Assembly (NCBI RefSeq): GCF_018991925.1
Contig: NW_024732415.1
Span: forward strand, 252,430-316,429
Direction: 5' to 3'
DNA: 64,000 nucleotides
Source: Homarus americanus
Taxonomy: Eukaryota > Arthropoda > Malacostraca > Decapoda > Nephropidae
Shown: piece after piece, positions 1-12,500 of the stretch
Layout of the letters: every line of letters begins with the position of its first letter
Position numbering within the stretch: position 1 is the stretch's first letter
The notes under the pieces: generated by a model
Seen by the model: the letters and a program-made list of their open reading frames with translations, nothing else
The model's database searches: none
What the model was told of the DNA's origin: nothing
Made by a program: the position numbers and the translations under genes

Positions 1-1625
1 ACTCGGAAACTGCGATTGTCCGCAGAAACTCATCCCTTGTAGAGACAACAGTTACCCTCAAATGGAACGACGCCATTCGAATGCTTGATTATCTAACCAA
101 TTAAAGAGAAGTTGTAATTTAAAAACCACACTGGACACGGGCAAGTATTGTGGTAGAAACAAATTCTGTCCCGTCGTTTTGTCTGTGGATAATAGTTGAC
201 ATCAGGGAACCAGTTTATAATAGGCGTTTTCAAAGCTAGTTTTAAGTAATTATTTTGAAGGCGTTTTTAGACGGAGAGCAAATTTGAGAAGTATATACCA
301 TGTATATCCTTGTGTGTTCTGTAATTTTTAGAATCAAATTTTCATAAGATGAAAGTTCTTGAGAATGCTGATAAAAAAATTTCAAGGCACTAACAGTTAC
401 ATTTAGTGATGTAAGAAGGCTGCCATATTGAGCTATTCTACGGAAGGGTATTTAGTGTTAAGCTCTTCACTGGGTGTCTGGTTATATGGGTTCCAGTTCT
501 AATAATCCTCAACTTTACCTAACCTCGAAATTATCCCCAGTCTTAAGAGGTCCAAATCCTAATGATTGGCTAGGCTGGGATCTATTAACAGTAGAGTCCA
601 CTTGGCCTGTGCCCGTCGTGTGTACATAAGTAGCATCTCCCACACAGTAAAATCTGTCTGTGGCAGTGCAATATTATCTATAAAATATTTGCACTCTTTT
701 TATTAAAGGAATTATCATTTTCATTATAATAAATAATGTATTATCAACATATCCCCCCAAAATGTTTTTATTTTCCATTCTGTAGTGCTTTTTTGTTAAC
801 GAATAGCCAGTAGGTGTTATTAGACAATGGGATAACATTTTAGGAACTATACTGTACCAAGCTTAATACAACTGCCTATTGAAATTCCTTGCCCTGATAC
901 GCCTTTACATCCGCCCACAACTAGAGCACACACTCACGTCTTAGGCACACTTCACCCGCTGAATGTAAATGAAAACTATCAACAGATTCTCACAGAAAAA
1001 TGTAATAATCAGAGAAAAGTGAACGGTAGGTTTAAATAGTAAATGTTCAGTGAAAGTAACCAATATTACAAGAAACGTGCCAGCTGGTAACAGTGACAGG
1101 TGGGAAGACAACAACACTGTGAAAAATAACAAGTATGTATCAGACATATCAACAATTAAAAAAAAATATATATATATACAGAATGAAGGGCTGAGGCAAT
1201 ATACCAGGGAACTGGTCATAAATTAAATCAATTTTGCTCTTAATGTAAATACAGTAAACACTCGACAACCGTTTGATAATTATTTATTAAAAATTTCATT
1301 GAATTTATCATCATGTTAGTTAAATATACGAGTTTTAATTTGTTCAACAAAATCATTGAAATTCACTCGAGTCCCCTCCCCACAAAACGTATCGCATGGG
1401 CAATTACTTGGCTTTATTAACAAATAAAACCAGGACGTTCTATTTTAAGGATCTGAATTCGGATTCCATTCCAAAGTGGGTTACATTCGGTCACATTCTA
1501 TCCCTCAAATGAACACCCAATTTAAACCCAAATCTGAGTCGTCAAAAGAGAACGTCCCCATAAACATTTACACAAGACGTAAATAATATTGTATGAAGCA
1601 TAAATCTAAACTAACGAATCCACAG
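1..1625. other. Downstream flank of the cuticular protein gene, no gene seen
   Basis: AT-rich sequence 3' of the minus-strand CPAP1 gene. I see no splice-flanked conserved exon, no recognisable transposase or reverse transcriptase, and no RNA gene. The part nearest 1625 must hold the 3'UTR of the CPAP1 mRNA. Several tttatt strings read as AATAAA-type poly(A) signals on the minus strand, but I cannot choose between them. Confidence 0.5.
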
Positions 1626-4600
1626 CTAAAACGTGGGCTGGTCCTGGTATCCCTGGTACTGAGGCTCCGGGACATACTGGGAGCGTGAAGAGGAAGAGTA
1701 CTTAGGGGGCGCCGGAGCATACTCTGCATCAGGCTTGGGTGAGGGGATAATGTACAGGTCCTCGTTCACCTATAATACAAAGAGCATTACCACGTGACAA
1801 AACCAGTTACCAGTGCAGAGAGAACCTAACTGTATAATATTTAGGTGCAATCTTAAGGCTTTGCTTACCAGGAATATCTATTGTATGAAACTCTGTGAAT
1901 TCAACCCGGGTACACAGTTGTAATGTTCAAAACTATCTGAGGAGTTAAATATAAGTGAGACCTTGTTTTCACTGTGTGTGAGAGAGAGAGAGAGTGTTAC
2001 TCACCTTGTACTGCTGGGCGATGGTGTCAGAGTCACAGCTCACATTAAACCACCACTCACACACTCTATTGGCCTGGTTGTAGATGGTCCCGTTGGGGCA
2101 CAGGAACGACTCCTTTAAGCCGTCAGTCTTGCAGTAGTGCCACACCTGAAATGGATGAGCTAGTGACACACACACACACACATACACATTTTTTTTTTCA
2201 AAAGACACGAACTAGTCATATCAAATAGGGGACCAGTTCATAAGGATTACCTGACAACTGGATCCTTCGTCAGCATAGAAACCGGGGAGCTTGTCACTAC
2301 AGGAGAAGCTGGTGCTGGGGATGAACGAGTGAATCGGGTAGTCCTTACCGGGTTCACCTAACAGACGGGAAATATCATAGATTACAAAAAAAAAGAAATA
2401 TATGTTTACAGTGGTTTCTACTTTATAAGAGAATGTATCTACTTACTGTAGATTCGTTCTAGTCTGATTTTAATACTATTATTTGCCATTAACAACCTGC
2501 GACGAAGAAGTGAATAGTAACGTGTTTAAATGGTAAAGTTTGCTTATATTCCTGAGAAAATGTGTATTAAGGTGATTTAAGACTTACTTGCTCAGCGGCC
2601 TTTGCATTTTATAAAATCTAGATGTGTCAAATCATTTCTAGGGTATTTTATTCCTACTATTTATATATTGAAGATTTGTATCTAACTGTTTTCTGGTTGA
2701 GCATAAACTTGTGTTGAACTGCAAAGCGGAGCCACACTGGATCAGTTGAAGATTTTGCTAACGCTTCGACTCATTCATTCGAGATTTGGTATTGGGTGAG
2801 CCGCTCGATACAAATCAGTCAGATTGTGATAATTTGAGAACAGTGAAGTGGATCCCACCTTCTGCTCCCTAGTGATGAGTGCATTGTTATTTGTATTTTT
2901 GTACAAGTTTCAACACTTTGCTGTTCGGGTGGTTTGTCTATCCAATGTTCATAATTATAGGAAGAAAACGGGGACTGAGAAACTTGTGATGTTTGGTAAT
3001 AACGGTCGCACTACATTACTCCCCTTCTCACATGCGTTCGGGCCGATGTTCGAACCCTTGACCTATTGTATGAACTGCCTTCACTTAATGTTCTTGCTTC
3101 ATTAGGTGAAGTGTATTGTAACAGATTTAATTGTAGATTAGAAGTATGTCGTTTTTTTTTTTTTTTTTACTGCCCTTCATTGTAATTTTTTTTGAAGGAT
3201 TCATTCTGATGGAATTATAGTGTTATGTTACGGGCACAGCGTAAATGACGTTTTAAATATCCTAAAATAGCTACCTCCCCATATTAGCCGGATCCACAGC
3301 AAGTGAAGGCCTGGCGATAGACCAAACCCTTCTCCCCTGTTTAAACGTTACTGGTTAGTTTTGGCACTATTGTGGCTGGGATACTGCATTGTCTAATATC
3401 GGCCTCCGCTGGCTGTGGCTTCGACTGCTAGGAGGGGTTGGCGATTACTGCCTCTGATTGTACATCTATGAATGTGGAACACTATCTAGATTTTCACCCT
3501 AGGTGATGAAACGTAGGGAATAGGTCAGGTGCTTTTTCGACCAATGAGACTTTATATGCGTGGTAACACCGAGAACTGACAGGCAGAGATTGGCAGTGAT
3601 GTGTTTAACATTACTCAAATACTTTTTAAAATAAATTTTGCTATTAAAAACTGTTTATAAATACATTATTGAGCTTGTATTTGCGAATCCCTGGAATAAC
3701 GTTACCACAGTACGGATACGGGATGGTTCAGTCCCTGGTATAACGTCAACAAACCTGGGATGGCATTAGTGGCCTCGTCGTAGTCCTGGTCTTCCTCCTG
3801 CTGGTACTTCTTCTGGTACTTGGGAGGCTCAGCAATGTACTGCTCAGGCTTGGGTGCCGGGTACCTTAGGATGAACACTTCCTTCAATACTATTGCTTTT
3901 ATTTTATCTATAACTGAAACCTTTCCCTTTTTTTTCTCTGCTTCAAAGCAATACAATCCCTTCTGAATTAAAATATCATATCATCATTTGAACCTTAATT
4001 AATGCATCCAATGACGAATTCGTCATCCCCTATTTTAATCTTAATTTCTAATAAAAAATATATAAATTTTATCGTAAGTTAGAATAAGAAGTTGGGTTAG
4101 GTTAGGTTTTATCGGCCAATACATTATTACGATATTTGATTAGGCCTACGTATGATATTAGAATAGGTGAGGTTAAGCGAGGTTACGCTTTTATTTACTC
4201 GACTAGTCGATAAAGAACATTTTACTGGCTGCTTAACATTCCATTCGGTGACTATAAGAAACTTTGTATTGAAGTGTGAAGAAACCGCTCCTCAGGGATA
4301 TATTTTCTTGGTGACGTTAATGAACATTTGCGTTAATGTGTTACCTGGACTCGTCCTGGTAGACTGGTACTGGTTCTCTGTATGTTTGGGGAGGCTCTCG
4401 GTAGGCTTGTTGGGATTCCCGGTAGGCGTAAGGGTTCTGGGGCAATGCTGACGCCACACAAGCCCCTAACACACCTACAGGACACATCAGGGAAGAAAGT
4501 GTTGATTACAAATTAGAGATATAATTTTTCATGTGGTCTTGTTGTGGGATGCAGGTGAAAGGAGAGAGAGCGAGTGAGAGAGATGGTCTAAAAAAAAGTT

Positions 4601-5351
4601 CCTGGCGTTTTATGTGGGCTGTGGAGTGTATAGGTAAAGCATGATCGATTATCAAAATAAACCTAAGAAAACAATAGTTTAATGAATCACAACAGACAAA
4701 CAACAATAAGGATAAGAGAAAATTTATCGTAAATGGTTCAACATAATTGTTGTGCCGTTCATATCCGGAAATATTGTAGTGGATATCGGCCTCACTAGTC
4801 ACTGTCTTGGGTTAAAGAAGCCACAAGGGTAAACTTTTTTGGAGCAAGAGTTGTGAACTGTTGGACAAATCTGCCAGAGAGTGTTGTGACGGCACCGAGA
4901 GTTACCTCATTTAAGACCAGACTTGACCAACATTGGCGCAAATACAGTTACATTCAGGAGCCAGTTCATGTCCAGTACTTGCCAACCGTGCATAACATAT
5001 GTGACCGACAGCCCAAGTGGATAACAGGCCGATCAGTGATGAGGACGATAAAGTAGAAAGTAAAGTAGGGAGAAAGAGGAATACTAGAAAGAGATGAATG
5101 GAAAGAGTGGGAAACTGATAAGACACAGAGAGGAGGATAAAAGAGAAAGGGTGAAAGGGAAAGAAAACAAAATGGATGATTAGAGAAAGGGTGAATGGAT
5201 GAAGGAGAAAAAGGGAGAAAGTAGCAGGAAGAAAGAAGAGAATTTGAGAGTGATATAGGTAAGAGTAACAGAGAGAGAGAGAGAAGTAAAATACAACTTT
5301 TGTGAACGACTACTTACAGAGAGCAATGACGAATCCCATGTTGAGTATCAA
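1626..5351 (-). CDS. Cuticular protein analogous to peritrophins (CPAP1 type, one ChtBD2 domain)
   Basis: Secreted chitin-binding protein of the exoskeleton, probably acting in cuticle matrix assembly. The coding exons (minus strand) are 5339-5318, 4465-4345, 3864-3755, 2358-2252, 2145-2005 and 1769-1626. All junctions are AG/GT and the phases match, giving 645 nt, 214 aa and a TAG stop. Residues 1-14 form a signal peptide (MGFVIALWACVASA). Residues 15-84 are rich in Tyr, Pro, Gln and Glu. Residues 85-157 form the ChtBD2 (CBM14, peritrophin-A) domain, with cysteines 104, 119, 125, 136, 149 and 157 spaced C-14-C-5-C-10-C-12-C-7-C. It contains the arthropod-typical strings DYPIHSFIP, TSFSC, GFYAD, CQVWHYC and SFLCPNGT. 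Residues 168-214 form a Tyr/Pro/Ser-rich tail with YIIPSPKPD. The one-domain layout with YP-rich arms fits CPAP1. The exact CPAP1 subfamily is not assigned. The frame is intact and the gene looks functional. Confidence 0.93.
4831..5060 (+). pseudogene. Non-LTR reverse transcriptase C-terminal fragment
   Basis: A plus-strand open frame reads VVNCWTNLPESVV, then SFKTRLDQHW. This is the conserved post-RT tail (FxxRVVxxWNxLPxxVVxAxxVxxFKxRLDxxW) of jockey/CR1-like LINEs. It is a 5'-truncated relic in the first intron of the CPAP1 coding region, antisense to that gene. A related relic lies at 47035-47179. Confidence 0.65.
5318..5351 (-). CDS. ATG exon of the CPAP1 gene
   Basis: On the minus strand, tttctctttctag ends at 5352 and is followed by 12 nt of leader, ATGG at 5339-5336 and 22 coding nt to the donor GTAAGT at 5317-5312. 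Ending exon 1 coding sequence inside the signal peptide with a phase-1 junction is typical of arthropod cuticle genes. The strong acceptor directly upstream implies that the 5'UTR is spliced. Confidence 0.85.
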
Positions 5352-5851
5352 CTAGAAAGAGAAAGGCGTCTATTAGTCTGGGCTGAGCCATGACGACACG
5401 ACCCCCACACACACACCAGCCAACCAAGACGTCTCCTTTCATATGACAAGAAGGAACGAGAAAGTTAAGGAATTATTCGAAGAAATTTCAAGTCATCTTT
5501 AGATTACGACGAGTAATGGCAGATCAGAAACGTTTCCAGACAATTCCAAGATATTTAAGACGTTGAAAGACAGTTTGTAGCAAGGACGAAATACTATTCT
5601 TTGTATCCTTGGTTTGTAGCCATTTAGACACCACGATACATAATTAATAGTCATTTTTGTATAGTGATACATAATTTCAAGTAATTTTTAAACGATGAAA
5701 TTTTCCCTAGCTATTTTTAGACGATGAAGAGTCAACCAAACACATTCCTATGTCATCGTTGGAAGAAGAGAAATAACATGATCAGAAACTATTTGAAACG
5801 ACGGTCTTATTTTTGGATGATAAAAGATAATTTTAGGGTATTTATAGACGA

Positions 5852-5885
5852 TATTAACCGTCGACACACACACACACACACACCA
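5852..5885. repeat. Short (CA)n microsatellite
   Basis: A short run of ca dinucleotides near 5863-5882 in the long upstream intron. There is no other feature here. Confidence 0.6.
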
Positions 5886-6639
5886 ACAACGAATCGAGAT
5901 AATTTTAAATAACTTTTCGTCGAAAAAAAAATATAAGTATTTTTAGGTTTCAGCAAGAGACGACCTCAGTAAATTTAAATAACGACAAAGACAATAAACA
6001 TTCTACAAAATATTAACACAATTAATGTCACTCGTGATATATTAAGTAAAACTATATTAGTCATGCATAAAAACAATAACATGTTACAACAGGTGCAGTA
6101 ACTGCTGTTTTAACGAGACTTTCTTAGATGTTCGCCCGAGGCATTGATCATACGGCGCTCTCCTTGTCAACTTTCTACCACTTATCACCCATTAAGAACC
6201 AACATATATCATCTGTAAAACTAATGGGAGGCTTTTCTACAGCACTCTCTAACCTCCAGTCAGCTGTTGTTGACGTATTTTCTTTATATCACATGTGAAA
6301 CTTGCTGTGGAGGATCAGCTCAAGTGTTGTAGCTAATTGTGTACAGGAGACGTATATAGTTTCATTATGGGCTCATGAATCAATACCATAACAATCATAA
6401 ACCTGTGAAGCGACTTTGATACTTTATTTGGCGTGATGCTATGGATTTTTTTAGGTCCATACATAGTCATATATTATTAACTCCCCTCTCTCCCTCTCTC
6501 AAGACAATTCAGAGTCTCTGGGCTGGCTTGTTAAAGAGAAAAATATCGAACACTGATATTGGGAGCCTTTGTAATACCAGCGATTGGTTACTCGTTAGGA
6601 ATGATCGTGTTGTACGCTCCATCAGCCATGGCAGATTTC

Positions 6640-7165
6640 TTGATGGTGTAGCGTGATGGTGTGATGGTGTAGCGTGGTGTGAGTGTGTGGTGATGGTGTA
6701 GCATGAGTGTGGTGTGATGGTGGTGTAGCGTGTATGGTGTGTTGTGGTGTGATGGTGTGTTGTGCTGCTATGGTGTAGTGTGGTGTGATGGTGTAGTGTG
6801 GTGTGATGGTGTAGTGTGGTGTGATGGTGTAGTGTGGGGTAGCGTGATAGTGTGGTGTGGTGTGATAGTGTGGTAAAGTGTGATGGAGTGGTGTAGTGTA
6901 GTGTGATGGTGTGGTGTAGCGTGGTGGTATAGCGTAATGGTGTAGCGTGATAGTGTGGTGTAGCGTGATGGTGTGGTGTAGCGTGATAGTGTGGTGTAGC
7001 GTGATAGTGTGGTGTAGCGTGATATTGTGGTGTAGCGTGATGGTGTGGTGTAGCGTGATAGTGTGGTGTAGCGTGATAGTGTGGTGTAGCGTGATAGTGT
7101 GGTGTAGTGTGATAGCGTGGTGTAGCGTGATAGTGTGGTGTAGCGTGATAGTGGTGAATTGTAGT
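6640..7165. repeat. 18-bp minisatellite (gtgatagtgtggtgtagc)
   Basis: More than 500 bp of tandem units, irregular at the left (many tggtgtgatggtgtag variants) and nearly homogeneous from about 6950 to 7155. Because 18 is a multiple of three, it leaves long open frames on both strands (for example repeats of VWCSVI on plus). These are repeat artefacts and not genes. It lies in the putative 5'UTR intron of the CPAP1 gene. Confidence 0.9.
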
Positions 7166-7210
7166 GAAGTGTAATGGTTTTGCATCTTAAGTTCACGTGT
7201 GCAAAATAAT

Positions 7211-7467
7211 GTTTACCAGATCACTAACCTGGGTGTATAGATCGCAATCCTGGGTGTATTGATCGCAATCCTGGGTGTATTGATCGCTAACCTGGGTGTA
7301 TTGATCGCAATCCTGGGTGTATAGATCGCAATCTTGGGTGTATTGATCGCAATCTTGGGTGTATTGTTCGCAAACCTGGGTGTATAGATCGCAATCCTGG
7401 GTGCATTGATCGCTAACCTGGGTGTATAGATCGCTAACCTGGGTGTATAGATCGCTAACCTGGGTGT
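7211..7467. repeat. 21-bp minisatellite, about 12 units
   Basis: Tandem units of the type ctgggtgtatagatcgcaatc, with variants tattgatcgcaa and tagatcgctaac. The unit length is divisible by three, so a repetitive minus-strand frame (YTQVSDL, YTQDCDQ) stays open without being a gene. Confidence 0.92.
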
Positions 7468-7929
7468 TTTCTTTAAGTCCGTCGTGCGGGTGTCGAACGA
7501 GTCCCAAATTTGACCTTCTCTGCTACATTGTATAATTTAGACACATTGGGTGACTGAACACCACAGTCAACGGCTCTATTTTCCTTACCGAGCACAACAC
7601 CAATGTCTATTTAATCCTTCCAAGTTTATGTAGTTAAATGAGTTAAACGAGTGTATTTTCAATATATTTTCATATATTTACAGTTAAAAGAAAGCAGAGA
7701 AATATTTCACTGTGTATTAAAACGTCAATGAATTTGATTCAGTGCCGACAAGTAGTACTTCTTTTGATATCACTATTGAAGTAAATAAAGGAAGTAGAGT
7801 AGAGAGGTGATCGACCAGGGTAGTGTGAGGGGGAGGGAACGACATCAGCTGTATAAAGTTGCTCCACTTTCTACCCCCGCCAGCTGTCAAAGCAGACCTC
7901 AACTTCACCTAGATCCCCACTCCATTCCA

Positions 7930-8085
7930 AGCCCTCCAGTCCTCTCCCTTCCCCAGCATGGCCCTCCAGACCTCCTTCCCCCAGCATGGCCCTCCAGACC
8001 TCCTGCCCCAGCATGGCCCTCCAGACCTCCTTCCCCAGCATGGCCCTCCAGACCTCCCTCCTCAGTATGGCCCTCTACACCTTTC
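7930..8085. repeat. 27-28 bp minisatellite, about 5 units
   Basis: Tandem copies of a unit built on agcatggccctccagacc. The pyrimidine-rich units open a Pro-rich plus frame and a Gly-rich minus frame, both repeat artefacts. Confidence 0.85.
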
Positions 8086-8547
8086 CCTCTCCAGAGTGAC
8101 TCTCTGCTCCCCTCCGACATGACCTATCCTCCCCCTCCTCGGCATGGCACTCCAGCCCATCTCACAGCACCCCTGTCACCAAACTTAAATTTTCCTCCCA
8201 AACCATCAACAGGGCGCTGGGAAATCATATTTTGTTACGTGTAATAACGGTGTGTGCCGACAGCTGGCTCACGGTGGGAACCTTCTGCGGGGGACACTCG
8301 AGGTGAACACTTCGACATTTGCTTTATATGTTCCCATTGAAACCGATTTTCTCTGAACAAAAATAACTTTTAGGTTTTGTTCTTGTATTTGCTCCTAAAG
8401 GCACAATTTTTCTCTCCTACATTGGGTCTCTAAAATGTCTGTCTATTGCTCATAATGTATTTTTTTTATTATTATTAGCGAATGTGAATTCATCTTGCGA
8501 TTTTCTGTTACCGAAGCACAGGCTAATATTACAATGCTTTTACGACT

Positions 8548-8880
8548 ATGTGTGTGTGTGTGTGTGTGTGTGTCATGCTAAGTAGCTATGGTCGGTTACC
8601 ACAAAGACGGGGGCTGAAGAAGGGGGAGGGGAAGAGGAGGGAAAGAAATGGGAGGAGAGGGAGGGAGGGGGGAGGGAGATGGGAAGGGGGTGAACATTAT
8701 TCTCCGGTCACCTCAATGACTTGTACAACCTAGTGGTGGTGGTTGTGTTGGTAGCTTTTTTATGGTAATTGTAGTGGTGGCGGTGGTGAACGTGGGGTTG
8801 ATGGTGGTGCTGGTGATGGAGGTAGGGGTTGTGTTGGTGATGAAGTTAGTGGTAAGGATGGTGGTAATTTGCAGCCTCGT
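8548..8880. repeat. (GT)n, G-rich and tggtggt low-complexity block
   Basis: A pure (gt) run at about 8551-8573 is followed by an A/G-rich stretch to about 8690 and then degenerate tggtggtgg-type triplets to about 8870. No gene is supported. Confidence 0.75.
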
Positions 8881-9541
8881 ATTGTAGTTCCGTGGAGGCC
8901 TGGCCAACTGATATGCTGAGAATGTTTACCTGTGTAAGCCATCTATCTCCATGCTCGCCTTTCTTGACTGACTGGGAGAAATATTCCTACATGCTCTCGT
9001 CTACCTCGCACCACGAGCTCCTCACTGGTTCACTTGTATCAACACTGAACAAGATGCATTGGGACAAAGTCGAGCATGGAGTTATACAGTATACTCGGAC
9101 GCCCCTAATTCCAGCTTTAATCTAATACAAGTTTTATCGTACTCACTCGAGCCCTTTGTACGATCAATCCTCCAATCAAATTTCAAGAAAATTTATCCAC
9201 CAATTCAAGAATTTGTGATCTCACCAAAAATAGATATACTGTACTGTAAAGAAAACGAACTGGACATCAGACCAGACATTATAGCAACACTTGCCAGTAG
9301 ACAATATGATTCCAAAAACATGTTACTCTTGACTGCAATGAAGGCAGTATTAATATAATACTAAAATGAATGCCACAATCATAAAGGTGAATGAGGTCTC
9401 AGTCACTGAAATTTGTTGATCCAATCATTACGTCACAGACAGTACCATTCTTATAAGGAAATAAGTGTCACAATCACTAGCAAATACTCACCCAGTCACT
9501 ACAGTCAGACTCAAGCAGGGCAGTTAACCAGCTGTTCTTAC

Positions 9542-9563
9542 CTGCGGCCTCTGGAGAAAGACT
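9542..9563 (-). other. Candidate 22-nt non-coding first exon of the CPAP1 gene
   Basis: On the minus strand an arthropod initiator (TCAGT, A at 9563) is followed by 22 nt ending in CGCAG and a consensus donor GTAAGAA at 9541-9535. The next strong acceptor on this strand that leads to an ATG is at 5352. Joining the two gives a 34-nt 5'UTR. The link is inferred. No transcript evidence is available here. Confidence 0.5.
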
Positions 9564-9596
9564 GACTCTCCCACAGTGCTCTGTCGAGGTTTTATA
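9561..9596 (-). promoter_or_regulatory. TATA box plus initiator, minus strand
   Basis: TATAAAA reads on the minus strand from 9596 to 9590. The initiator TCAGT is at 9565-9561. The first T of the TATA box lies 33 nt upstream of the initiator A, which is close to canonical core-promoter spacing. TATA plus TCAGT is the usual arrangement in inducible arthropod cuticle genes, and the next gene downstream on this strand is the CPAP1 gene. Confidence 0.6.
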
Positions 9597-9599
9597 CTC

Positions 9600-12500
9600 G
9601 CGGTAACTCGGTCGCCAACCCACTTTATGACGCTCATCATCGCCTGGTACGTAGTTTTTCGACTGCATGAATATTTTTTAAACATTAGTTTTTCAAGAGT
9701 TAATGCTCTCCTTTTTCGCGTGTATGAAAGCGCATGCAAGAAGATGTATAGATAATCTCACCATCCAAGGCAACAGGCAATAAGACACTCTCTAACCTCG
9801 AGAAAACCTGACGCGGAGGAAAATTATGAATGATTTCCTTGGTGGGCGAATATGATAGGTATGAACAACACTTGTTATACACGAAGGTTCTGAAAGTAAA
9901 AATGAAAGTTATCCAAAATCACGAAAGTTATGCCGTTGAAAAAAGGGTTAGGTGTGTGTGTGCTCCTTGAGCGTGTGGAATATTATGGTCATCACCTGAC
10001 ACAGTGGTTATTAAGGCAATCAGCTGACACTGTTTGCTATGTTGGTGTCAGCTGACTGTGTTTATTAAGGCGATCTCCTTATGTTGGTCATCTGACAGAA
10101 TGGTGACTATATTATATTAGAATCTATAACGTACAGAATAATCACCTCAGTGCCGGGTGTCGAACGTGAATGGTAGTCAGGAAGCTTATCCACTTTTCGT
10201 CAGTCGAGGCCCAGTGGATAAGAATCCTGACTACCATTCGTGGTGGTCAGGTAAAAGGTAAACTAACTGCTTACGACGAGAGGGGCTTGTTATATGGCTT
10301 ATTGGAAATTATTCTCTCTCAAACTGTGCTGGTATAGAATGAACGCCTCCCACACCACATCGCTTTCCCCCACTCCTCACCCCCTTCACTTAGCACACTT
10401 AACTCTGTACACTAAGTTACGTCATGGGTTCAGGCCCAAATATCATCCCCCCACCCTTCGTGATTCACTCGAACACAGTATTTCCGCCACACACGATCTC
10501 TAAATCTCACTTTCCCATCGCCTGTAAAGTTTGTGACTGGTTGAATAGGCACTAGTTCGAATAGTGCATCACTGTCTACGGCTTCACGAGTCAATCTCGG
10601 GGCTCGTGGAGCCGCAGAAGAGGCGACAGAACTTTTGTAGGTGACTTGTACACCATCTAGCAGCGTCTTCTTGCATACTACACTACTCAACTTCTGTTTA
10701 TTTATGGACATATGACACCACCTGTTCACCTTTTTTGCATGTTTCGTCTATTAACTTTCGCTTTTCTTTCTTCCAGTCATTATTGCCCATAAGAAGTTCC
10801 TTGTCTTCTTTCCTTTTCTTATTTTGATATTTATTGTACACTACTGACAGCGCCAGTGTTTGTTTAGTACTTTCAATTATTGACCTAATTAAAACCACGA
10901 AATACATTTGGTAGCCTTACACATACTTCATACAATTCCCCATTAGGTTCCATACCCATTCTGCTTCATTTACATTAATACACATTACACTTAACTAACG
11001 CAGTTGTGACCAGACGTCCCCTTGGCGCTCCTACAGCAGCTGCCTTGGAGTCAATATGTGTCTCCCCTTCCCCTTCCTAACCCACCCTCCCCACCAAGAA
11101 ACCAGTGTAAAGATGGTTGATTAATTTATTATTGTTACAAAAGTGTCAATTTCAATTCGAAAAAAATGGAAAACAATATCACCGAATAAACATGGTGCAA
11201 AAACAATGAAATGGTCCGTGAAAACACTGCTAGTTATTACGGTCAGTGTTTACATGCAAGCCTTTACGACACACTAGAGGGAAGATACCATGGGAACCAG
11301 CTTGGGGCCCTCCACACCACACTAACAGCGAGGGAGGCTTACATTCACGTGTTTCCCCCACACAACATCACCAAAGAAGGTCTATAACAACGCGTTTCCT
11401 CTACAACGCCACAGGCGAAGCAGAACTATAACAACTTGTTTCTTCTTCAGCAACAAATCAGTGATTCAGAAGTAAACTGTATGCTTACTCCATGTCTCCT
11501 TTTGTAACGAAAACTTTTGTTAAACATTTTACACAACAATGCCTCTGTACTATTACTAAGTTATTTTTGTCTATTATATATTTTCAGCCGTGGAGGAGAA
11601 AATACATGCCCACATGAACACAAATATACCCTGCTTTCTTCTGATAATACAGTACATACATAAGTCACATTCACACACACAAAACTCTCACTTTCAGTTC
11701 TGAGGAGAGAATCGTGATTTAGAACACGTTCATAATCTCCTCTAATGATGGTAAAATTGCACGTCATGCAATTTTAACACACACATACACACCCACCGAA
11801 GTATAATCTGCAACATACCTGAGGACTATAATACAGCACATTTTAACGAATAAATCACTACTGGGATCATGTACTGTACGAAGCACTGGTAGTATGTTAG
11901 GCGGTGCGTGATCAAGCCTTTAGCTCTTAACTCTGAAAGTATTGGCTATACCTTAACCTTTCACCTTCGAGGAGAATCATAACTTTAGCATATATTTTAA
12001 GCAGAAAATCCAGAATGTTGACCAAAGCAGCTTCACTCCTATGGTGTTCACAACTTCGGGTGGGATGGGACCAGATACGTCGTGGCTCTGCTGTCTCTCA
12101 GGGGAACAACATCTTCTGCCCCTAAACCAACAACAGTCACAGACATGGACTATGAGGCAACAGTCACCGAATGTCGTATAAATTTGCGGCTTAGCTGACT
12201 CAGATAGGGTGGATACTTTTTTTATTAAGATAGGCAATAAAAGGTGTGGAGAAGAAAGGGTGTGGGGTATGGGATGTTTGGGTTCACACTCAGGATGGGA
12301 TGGAGAAAGGAAACTCACAATGTGCTCTCTGTATACATGTTGTATTGATGTACAATGCAGCTTGGTGCTGGGAAGTGGCAGCGTGGTTACAAGCGTGATG
12401 TAGAGAGAGCTGGTTGGTGAGGGTGCTCAGAGGACAGCTTGTGGGTCGCCATGCTCGCCGGCGGGAGCGAGGGCCGCCAGGCAGCGGCCGAGGAGGTGGT

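Noticed and set aside
6622..7196. Long His/Thr-rich and Tyr/Thr-rich minus frames and a VWCSVI-repeat plus frame
   Set aside because: They are translations of an 18-bp minisatellite, open in several frames at once.
7193..7507. Repetitive minus-strand frame (YTQVSDL units)
   Set aside because: It is a 21-bp minisatellite. The frame exists because 21 is divisible by three, and there are no splice signals or conserved motif.
9059..9358. 99-codon plus frame
   Set aside because: No recognised motif, no convincing start context, AT-rich composition typical of chance frames, and no splice support.
10430..10729. 99-codon minus frame rich in Arg and Val
   Set aside because: It matches nothing I recognise and lies between unrelated repeats. 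The start and ends are arbitrary.
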